This document shows, piece by piece, positions 14,854 through 20,095 of a stretch of DNA of 20,095 nt. The notes under the pieces were generated by a model, which ran no database searches, was not told where the DNA came from, and saw nothing but the letters and a program-made list of their open reading frames with translations. Numbering within the stretch: the first letter of the stretch is position 1; every line of letters begins with the position of its first letter. The DNA comes from Planctomycetales bacterium (GTDB lineage: Bacteria; Planctomycetota; Planctomycetia; Pirellulales; Thermoguttaceae): NCBI GenBank assembly GCA_007119795.1, contig SKOZ01000050.1, forward strand, positions 1 to 20,095, read 5' to 3'. The position numbers and the translations under genes were made by a program.

Positions 14854-16668
14854 ATGATCGCCAACCACCACGAGCTACCGGTCGTCCCTTCCGCGCCTGC
14901 CGCTGAGGCTTCCGCTGCCCCGCACCCGTTGGGCTCGCAGGCCAAGGTCCTGCTCAGCAGCGTCTTCGGCCCCTACGCGCAGGACGACGAGTACGGCGGC
15001 CGGGCGATGAACCCCATGGAGCTGTACCACAACCAGGTCACCCGCGTGCAGGGCCCCTTCTCCTTGCGGATGTTCCACCGCAGCTGGGGCCTGATGCTCA
15101 TCCAGGCAAACATCGCCGCCCCCTGTGTGCTGCTCGACTTCCCCACGATGGACCGCTTCATCCAGGAGATCCGCGACAACGACTACGACGTGGTAGGCAT
15201 CAGCTCCATCATCCCCAACGTCGGCAAGGTGCGGAAGATGTGCGCCCTGGTCCGCCGCTACCTGCCGCGGGCCAAGATCGTCATCGGCGGGCACGTCGCT
15301 AACTTGCCCGACATCCACGAGCAGGTCGACGCCGATTTCGTCGTCAAGGGTGAAGGGGTCCGCTGGTTCCGCCGGTACTTGGGCGAGGAGACGAAGCAGC
15401 CGGTCCGCCATCCGGCGATCATCTCCGGCCACGGCACCCGCAATTCGGGCATCACTTGCCCCGAAAAACCCGGCGACGTGGCCGCGACCGTGATCCCCTC
15501 GGTCGGCTGCCCCTTGGGGTGCGATTTCTGCTCCACCTCGGCCATGTTCGGCGGCAAGGGAAAGTTCGTGGACTTCTATTCCAGCGGCGACGAGCTCTTC
15601 GAGATCATGGAGCAGCTCGCAGCGCGGATGCAGGTCCGCTCCTTCTTCATGATGGACGAGAACTTCCTCCTGCACCGCAAGCGGGCCCTACGGCTGATGG
15701 AGCTCATGGAGCGGGAGAACAAGCCCTGGTCGTTATACGTCTTCAGCTCCGCGAACGTGCTCACCTCGTACAGCGTCGACGAGTTGGTCCGCTTGGGCGT
15801 ATCCTGGGTCTGGATGGGCCTGGAAGGAGAGAACAGCCAGTACCGCAAGCTCCACGGCATCGACGTGCCGGCGCTGGTCCGGAAACTCCAGTCGCACGGC
15901 ATCCGCGTCCTCGGCTCCTCGATCATCGCTCTGGACGAGCACACCCCGGAAAACATCGATCGGGTGATCGACTACGCCGCGGCCTACGACACGGACTTCC
16001 ACCAGTTCATGCTCTACACACCGATTCCCGGCACCCCCCTCTATGCCCGGCTCTCGGCCGAAGGGCGGATGAAAGATCCCGCCGAATTCGAGCACGGCGA
16101 CATCCACGGCCAAGAGTACCTCAACTACCGCCACCCGCACATCCCTCCCAAGGCCGAGGCGGAGATGATGGTCCGCGCCTTCACCCGGGACTTCGAAGTC
16201 AACGGGCCCAGCGTGATGCGGATCGTGCGAACCACGCTGGCCGGCTGGAAGCGTTACAAAAACCACCCCGACGCGCGGATCCGCGACCGCTTCGCCTGGG
16301 AGGCCCGCGACCTTCCCGTGCAGTTCTCCGCCCTCCTGGGTGCCGCGCGGCGGTATTACCGGAAGAACCCGGCGATGCACGAGAAGATCGCCCGCATCCT
16401 CGCCGACCTGCACGCCGAGTTCGGACTCAAGTCGCGACTGGCCTCGGGGGTCGGCGGGCTTTATGTGCTGCGGAAGATCCGCCAGGAAGAGCGGCGGCTG
16501 GCCCAGGGATGGACCTACGAGCCGCCCACCTTCTACGAGCGCAATGCCGCCTGCGACGACCACCCCGAGGCCGCCCTCTGCCACTCCGTCACGACGCACC
16601 GTCCCGCTGCGGTGGCCGAGCACCCCGACGCCACCTCGGCGGCGGGACAGCCGATCTCCGTCGGCTAG
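14854..16668 (+). CDS. Radical SAM protein with N-terminal cobalamin-binding-like domain
   Basis: The 604-residue cytoplasmic protein is a class B-like (B12-binding) radical SAM enzyme of unknown substrate. An N-terminal Rossmann-type domain (about 80-180) contains YDVVGISSIIPNVGKVRKMC and KIVIGGHVANLPDI, typical of the B12-binding fold in this family. The DxHxxG cobalamin-ligand motif is not seen. The radical SAM core (about 210-430) has the [4Fe-4S] motif CPLGCDFC with Cys219, Cys223 and Cys226, and later GLEGENSQYRKLHG and YTPIPGTPLY. A basic C-terminal region of about 170 residues follows. The ATG at 14854 is chosen because the family-like sequence begins shortly after it. It is 476 bp from hydC and probably a separate unit. 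Its stop overlaps the convergent sulfatase stop. Relatives include BchE-, HpnJ- and HpnP-like enzymes; none can be assigned. Confidence 0.85.
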   Translation: MIANHHELPVVPSAPAAEASAAPHPLGSQAKVLLSSVFGPYAQDDEYGGRAMNPMELYHNQVTRVQGPFSLRMFHRSWGLMLIQANIAAPCVLLDFPTMDRFIQEIRDNDYDVVGISSIIPNVGKVRKMCALVRRYLPRAKIVIGGHVANLPDIHEQVDADFVVKGEGVRWFRRYLGEETKQPVRHPAIISGHGTRNSGITCPEKPGDVAATVIPSVGCPLGCDFCSTSAMFGGKGKFVDFYSSGDELFEIMEQLAARMQVRSFFMMDENFLLHRKRALRLMELMERENKPWSLYVFSSANVLTSYSVDELVRLGVSWVWMGLEGENSQYRKLHGIDVPALVRKLQSHGIRVLGSSIIALDEHTPENIDRVIDYAAAYDTDFHQFMLYTPIPGTPLYARLSAEGRMKDPAEFEHGDIHGQEYLNYRHPHIPPKAEAEMMVRAFTRDFEVNGPSVMRIVRTTLAGWKRYKNHPDARIRDRFAWEARDLPVQFSALLGAARRYYRKNPAMHEKIARILADLHAEFGLKSRLASGVGGLYVLRKIRQEERRLAQGWTYEPPTFYERNAACDDHPEAALCHSVTTHRPAAVAEHPDATSAAGQPISVG

Positions 16669-18188
16669 GCGCCCGGCTGCAAGGGACGGTAGGGCCGGCC
16701 GGGAATGAGCCGTTCGCCGTCCGAAAACCCCTCGGGCCGCGGCGCCAACCGCTCGATGAGCCGGCCTCGCCAGAGCTCGAGCGCGTCCTTATGGCCCGGG
16801 TCCCGGGAAAGGTCGCGCTCTTCGCGGGGGTCGTCGTTGAGATCGAAGAGCTGTTTGCTCCCGTCCGCGGGCCGCCAGATGTACTTGATTCGCCCGTCGG
16901 TCAGCGAGTGAAAGCCCTGGGCATCGCTATAGATGGGGGAATGTTCCAGGTGCAGCCAGGGGCGGACCGACGGCTCGTCTCCCCGCAGCAGCGGCACCAG
17001 GCTGACGCCATCCACCGGCGGGCAGGCGATTCCGGCAAGCTCGGCAAGCGTCGGCATGACGTCCTCCAGGCAGACCGGCCGGTACGACCGCAGACCGCGG
17101 CGGAAGCCCCAGTCCGCCGAGCCGCCGACGATGAAAGGCACGTTCGCCGACCCTTCATAAGGTTCGCACTTGCGGAAGTAACCGTGGTCGCCCAGCATCT
17201 CGCCGTGGTCGGAGGTCACGAGGATCACCCAGCGCCGCCCCGCCCGTTCGCTGCGGTCTTGGAAGGCCGCGATCAGCGGGGCGATCGCCTCGTCCAGGTG
17301 TTCGATCAAACCAAAATAGCCGGCCTGGGCCCGCTGGAGCGTCTCCCCTTCCAGCAGGACGCGGCTGCCGCCGTGGCTCCCCTCGGGGGTCAGCTCGTCC
17401 CAGTGGACCCACTCGCCCCGCGCCGGCTGCGGCAGCTCCATGGACCAATAGGTATCAAAGTGGCGCTGCGGCGGGAAGAGGGGCGGGTGGGGGGCGTAGA
17501 ACGAGGCGGTCAGAAAAAGCGGCCGGTCGGTCGGGGCCTCGTCGACGAACCGATGGGCCTTGCGGACAATCCAGGAGGTCGGATGCCAGTCGTCGTCCAA
17601 CGGCCAGGGCCCGGCTTGCCAATGGTTGTAGGTCAACCCCATGGCAGTCACCATCGCCCGGATGCCGTCCCGGTGCAGGGCCTTGCCCAGCGGCGTCTGT
17701 GGGGGCAGCACCCCCTTGAGGAAGTCGACGTAGTCGTCGTCCTCCACGTACGTCGAGCCCCGGATGGCCACCTCGTATCCCAAGGCCTCGGGACCGTCGG
17801 CCTGGTGCATCGATCGGCCCACCAAGGCCGTCAGGTAGCCGGCGTCGCGGAAAACCTGGGGCATCGTGGGGGGCGTCACCGGCCTCTGCCGAAAGCCAAC
17901 CACGCCGCTCGTCTGCGGGTGAAGCCCTGTGAGCATCGCATACCGCGCCGGGATGCACGAGGGCACCGTGGCGTAGGCTCGCCGGAACAGCGCGCCCCCG
18001 CGGGCCAGCTCGTCCATCTGGGGCGTGCGGACGGCCGGATGGTCCAGGATCGAGAGGCAGTCGCCCCGCATCTGATCCGGCATGATCACCAGGATGTCGG
18101 GCGGAGCCGGCAACACGTCGGCCGAAGCCCGCCCCATCCCGCACGTGAAGAGCAACAGCACCAACGAGCTGAAGCGGAGGGCGTTCAT
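16665..18188 (-). CDS. Exported sulfatase (formylglycine-dependent type I arylsulfatase family)
   Basis: The 507-residue protein is predicted to hydrolyse sulfate esters outside the cytoplasm. It has an N-terminal signal peptide (MNALRFSSLVLLLFTCGMGRASA, split here at about residue 23). The alkaline-phosphatase-like sulfatase fold begins at DILVIMPDQMRGD (31-43). The modification motif CxPxR is present as CIPAR (Cys78, Pro80, Arg82), so Cys78 would need conversion to formylglycine by a maturation enzyme not in the window. VTSDHGEMLGDHG (325-336) supplies further metal ligands (Asp327, His328). The C-terminal subdomain reads FDLNDDPREERDLS, typical of the family. Planctomycetes encode many such enzymes for sulfated polysaccharides; the substrate here is unknown. 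It converges with the radical SAM gene, the two sharing a CTAG for their stops. Confidence 0.93.
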   Translation of the reverse strand: MNALRFSSLVLLLFTCGMGRASADVLPAPPDILVIMPDQMRGDCLSILDHPAVRTPQMDELARGGALFRRAYATVPSCIPARYAMLTGLHPQTSGVVGFRQRPVTPPTMPQVFRDAGYLTALVGRSMHQADGPEALGYEVAIRGSTYVEDDDYVDFLKGVLPPQTPLGKALHRDGIRAMVTAMGLTYNHWQAGPWPLDDDWHPTSWIVRKAHRFVDEAPTDRPLFLTASFYAPHPPLFPPQRHFDTYWSMELPQPARGEWVHWDELTPEGSHGGSRVLLEGETLQRAQAGYFGLIEHLDEAIAPLIAAFQDRSERAGRRWVILVTSDHGEMLGDHGYFRKCEPYEGSANVPFIVGGSADWGFRRGLRSYRPVCLEDVMPTLAELAGIACPPVDGVSLVPLLRGDEPSVRPWLHLEHSPIYSDAQGFHSLTDGRIKYIWRPADGSKQLFDLNDDPREERDLSRDPGHKDALELWRGRLIERLAPRPEGFSDGERLIPGRPYRPLQPGA

Positions 18189-18228
18189 GGGTCTTCTCCG
18201 TGTAGGGTCCTCTGGGACACGACGGGAG

Positions 18229-18360
18229 GTAACCGTTCACGGCCGGGCGGGAACTGGTCCATTTTTCGGCCAATAGCCCCTGTCTTTAGCGACCGCCGAT
18301 ACCCGAAAAATGGACCTGTCCCCTTACCCTGCCGCGGCGTGCCTGGCGAAGGGGACAGTC
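18229..18360. repeat. Truncated second copy of the MITE-like element
   Basis: This matches the left 132-133 bp of the element at 7610-7824 at roughly 90% by eye. It shares the end GTAACCGTTCACG and the first hairpin (GGTCCATTTTTCGG and its complement). The match stops after GGGGACAGTC at 18360, so the second hairpin and right inverted end are absent. The break point is two bases from the ATPase stop codon (18362-18364). Confidence 0.85.
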
Positions 18361-18361
18361 G

Positions 18362-19165
18362 TCACACCTCCACCAGTCCCAGTCCCCGGTAGGCCGACTC
18401 GACGATGTGGGCATCGATGGTCTCCCGGTTCTCGCCCGCCGCCGCCAACAGCGCCAAGTCGGCCAACAGGCTGACCCGCCGCGGGACGCCCCCTGCCAAC
18501 TCGTGCAGGCGAGTGGCCGCCGCCCCGTCGAAGAGCGGCTCCCCCCGCCCCACCGCCGCCAGGGAGGCGGCCAGGTAGGCCGCAGTGTCGCTCTGATCCC
18601 ACGGTTCCAGGTCGATCCGCAGCTCGGCCAGCTCCAGAAACCGCGGGTCGAGCAGGGCGATCGACTCCGAGCGGGCGGCCAGGACGATGGTCAGCCGCGA
18701 ATCGGGGGAGAGATCCGACTCGGCCAGACGCATCAGGGCCGCGGTCGTGGCCTTCTCGCCACAATGGGCGTCGTCGACCAAGAGAACGGTCGCCCGTTGC
18801 TCGTAGCGAAACTGCTTGATGCGGTCCTCGACGAGACGCCAGAGCACGTGCGACCGCGCACCGCCATCGGGGTTGAGCTCCCATCCGACGCCTACAGCGG
18901 CCAGCATATCCTCCAGATCGACCCCGTCGAGGTCCGTCCGGGCGACCGCTGCCCCCTGGCGGCGGAGCTGCGCCGCGAAACACTCCAGCACGAGCGACTT
19001 GCCGCTGCCCGCCGGTCCGAGCAGGACCCCCAACCGCCGCCGCTGCTCGACAAGAAAATGGAGCCGGGCCAGCGCCTCCTCGTGGATGGGACTCTGGAAA
19101 AAGAAACGAGCATCGAGCGAAACACGGAAAGGGCTTTCGCAGAGCCCCCACGGATTGGGATACAT
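18362..19165 (-). CDS. ExeA/GspA-like AAA+ ATPase
   Basis: This is a 267-residue cytoplasmic P-loop ATPase. It opens MYPNPWGLCESPFRVSLDA, close to the WGL.pPF....d family start of ExeA/MshM-type ATPases. Walker A is GPAGSGKS (50-57) and Walker B is VLLVDDAH (127-134). GGVPRRVSLLADLALLAA (225-242) matches the arginine-containing sensor region of this family. The frame is open to 19255, but the ATG at 19165, preceded by a G-rich stretch, fits the family start. It lacks the C-terminal membrane and peptidoglycan-binding parts of true ExeA. Family members work in type II secretion, pilus assembly or transposition; no such partner is in the window, so its role is open. It may be co-directional with the sulfatase, separated by the repeat. 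Confidence 0.82.
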   Translation of the reverse strand: MYPNPWGLCESPFRVSLDARFFFQSPIHEEALARLHFLVEQRRRLGVLLGPAGSGKSLVLECFAAQLRRQGAAVARTDLDGVDLEDMLAAVGVGWELNPDGGARSHVLWRLVEDRIKQFRYEQRATVLLVDDAHCGEKATTAALMRLAESDLSPDSRLTIVLAARSESIALLDPRFLELAELRIDLEPWDQSDTAAYLAASLAAVGRGEPLFDGAAATRLHELAGGVPRRVSLLADLALLAAAGENRETIDAHIVESAYRGLGLVEV

Positions 19166-19442
19166 GACTCGCCCCCCAGCGGTCGATATTGTCGAGCCCT
19201 CGCGCACCCGGGGTCTCGGGAAAGGGCCGCAGAAAGCAGAGAAAGTGGATAACACAGGGAGGGATGAAGCCCCTGTGCTCGGGCCTGACTTTCCTCTTCT
19301 TCCTCCTTCCGATAAAACGAGTTGCCAGGGAAGAGCCGGGTTCCCCTTCGGGCACGGCGCACGTTCCGCCCTAGAAGGCTCTTCGGTAGAATCCGCAGGA
19401 AGGCTTTACCTTTCCTAGCCGCTACGACCCGCCCGCACGTCG
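19166..19442. other. Divergent intergenic region between the ATPase gene and rsmE
   Basis: This 277-bp interval must hold both promoters. A short hairpin with CACAGGG and CCCTGTG arms lies near 19253-19278. A -10-like TAGAAT lies at 19387-19392 in the rsmE direction, without a clear -35. No gene was recognised. Confidence 0.4.
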
Positions 19443-20095
19443 ATGGCCGACCGCTACTTCGTCCCGCCGCCGATCCGCCCCCCTCGCGTGGAGATTTCTG
19501 GGGCAGAAGCGCATCACATGGCCCATGTAATGCGCGCCGAGGCGGGTACGCCGGTGGTCCTCTTCGATGGTAGTGGGGTGGAGTTTCCTGCCGAGGTCGC
19601 CCGCGTGACCCGTAATCGGGTCGAACTGGCGGTAGGTGCCGCTCGGGCGATCGATCGGGAGCTGGCGGTCGCCATCGTACTAGGCATAGCGCTTCCGAAA
19701 GGGGATCGCCAGAAATGGCTGGTCGAGAAGGCGGTGGAACTGGGCGTCTCCCGCCTCGTTCCCTTGGAAGCAACCCGCACCGTGGCGCGTGCCGGCGGAG
19801 CCGCTATCGAGCGGCTGCGCCGCCAGGGGATCGAGGCGGCCAAGCAGTGTGGCCGCAACCGACTCATGGAAATTGCTCCCCCAATGGCCTGGAGGGAGTG
19901 GATTGCCGAGACGAGTGCCATCGAGCGCCGCTACCTCGCCCATCCGGGTGGCCAGCCCGCCGCTTCGAGCTTGGCGTCGCTGTCGCTATCGGGGTCGGAG
20001 GCAAATGCGATGATCGCCTTTTCCGTGGGACCGGAGGGGGGATTCACCACCGACGAGGTAGTTGAGGCCCACTCCGCCGGATGGACGCCGATCGA
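19443..20095 (+). CDS. rsmE: 16S rRNA (uracil(1498)-N3)-methyltransferase (partial, C-terminus off the right edge)
   Basis: RsmE methylates N3 of U1498 of 16S rRNA in the 30S subunit, using S-adenosylmethionine. About 217 residues are visible of a family length near 240-250. The protein opens MADRYFVPPP, with the RYFV start common in the family. It contains an N-terminal PUA-like domain (about 1-70) and a SPOUT methyltransferase domain. Conserved segments are ALPKGDRQKWLVEKAVELGV (83-102), EAAKQCGRNRLMEI (131-144) and the cofactor-loop motif GPEGGF (196-201). The ATG at 19443 fits the family start, although no clear Shine-Dalgarno precedes it. The last roughly 25-30 residues lie beyond the window. 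Confidence 0.95.
   Translation, partial: MADRYFVPPPIRPPRVEISGAEAHHMAHVMRAEAGTPVVLFDGSGVEFPAEVARVTRNRVELAVGAARAIDRELAVAIVLGIALPKGDRQKWLVEKAVELGVSRLVPLEATRTVARAGGAAIERLRRQGIEAAKQCGRNRLMEIAPPMAWREWIAETSAIERRYLAHPGGQPAASSLASLSLSGSEANAMIAFSVGPEGGFTTDEVVEAHSAGWTPI

Noticed and set aside
14854..16668. HydE or HydG maturase assignment for the radical SAM protein
   Set aside because: It has an N-terminal B12-binding-like domain and a CPLGCDFC motif in the BchE-like context rather than the motifs and domain order of HydE or HydG.
15456..18392. A 978-codon plus-strand open frame across the radical SAM and sulfatase genes
   Set aside because: It is an Arg/Pro-rich out-of-frame reading of two clear genes, sharing no domain pattern; long open frames are common in GC-rich DNA.

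Overview
The window is GC-rich (about 65% by eye), densely coding bacterial DNA. A Planctomycetota origin is the best guess, possibly a facultatively or strictly anaerobic lineage related to Pirellulales or Phycisphaerae. This rests on gene content only: two twin-arginine-exported metabolic enzymes (an aldo/keto-reductase-like protein and a DegT aminotransferase), an exported sulfatase, an ExeA-type ATPase, several starts without a clear Shine-Dalgarno, and many short single-strand gene clusters. No rRNA, tRNA or CRISPR was seen.

Layout. (1) 1-2331, minus strand: Xaa-Pro peptidase, then accB, then accC (cut by the left edge), the start of fatty-acid synthesis. (2) 2603-4993, plus: two Tat-signal proteins, an AKR-like protein and a PLP-dependent DegT/DnrJ/EryC1 aminotransferase. 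(3) 5105-7344, minus: a flotillin and an NfeD-type membrane partner with overlapping start and stop. (4) 7345-8062: mostly non-coding, holding a 215-bp MITE-like element with 13-bp inverted ends, an exact 8-bp flanking direct repeat and two internal hairpins. (5) 8063-9346, plus: a sugar-phosphate isomerase/epimerase-like TIM barrel and a lone UxaA-type SAF-domain small subunit whose expected large subunit is missing. (6) 9667-14377, plus: hydB-hydA-hydC, a trimeric [FeFe] hydrogenase of the NAD/ferredoxin electron-bifurcating type. (7) 14854-16668, plus: a radical SAM protein with an N-terminal cobalamin-binding-like domain. (8) 16665-19165, minus: a sulfatase and an ExeA-like ATPase, separated by a truncated second copy of the repeat. 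(9) 19443 to the right edge, plus: rsmE.

How it works together. The metabolic centrepiece is the soluble hydrogenase. HydA carries the H-cluster and a chain of Fe-S clusters, HydB carries the NuoF-like FMN/NAD site, and HydC carries a NuoE-like [2Fe-2S] domain. By analogy with Thermotoga HydABC, such enzymes couple NADH plus reduced ferredoxin to H2, which suits fermentative growth. The HydEFG maturases are not in the window. The most unusual points are two tandem thioredoxin-like ferredoxin domains at the HydB N-terminus, a non-canonical L1 H-cluster motif in HydA, the well-bounded MITE-like element and its partner copy, and the orphaned SAF gene.
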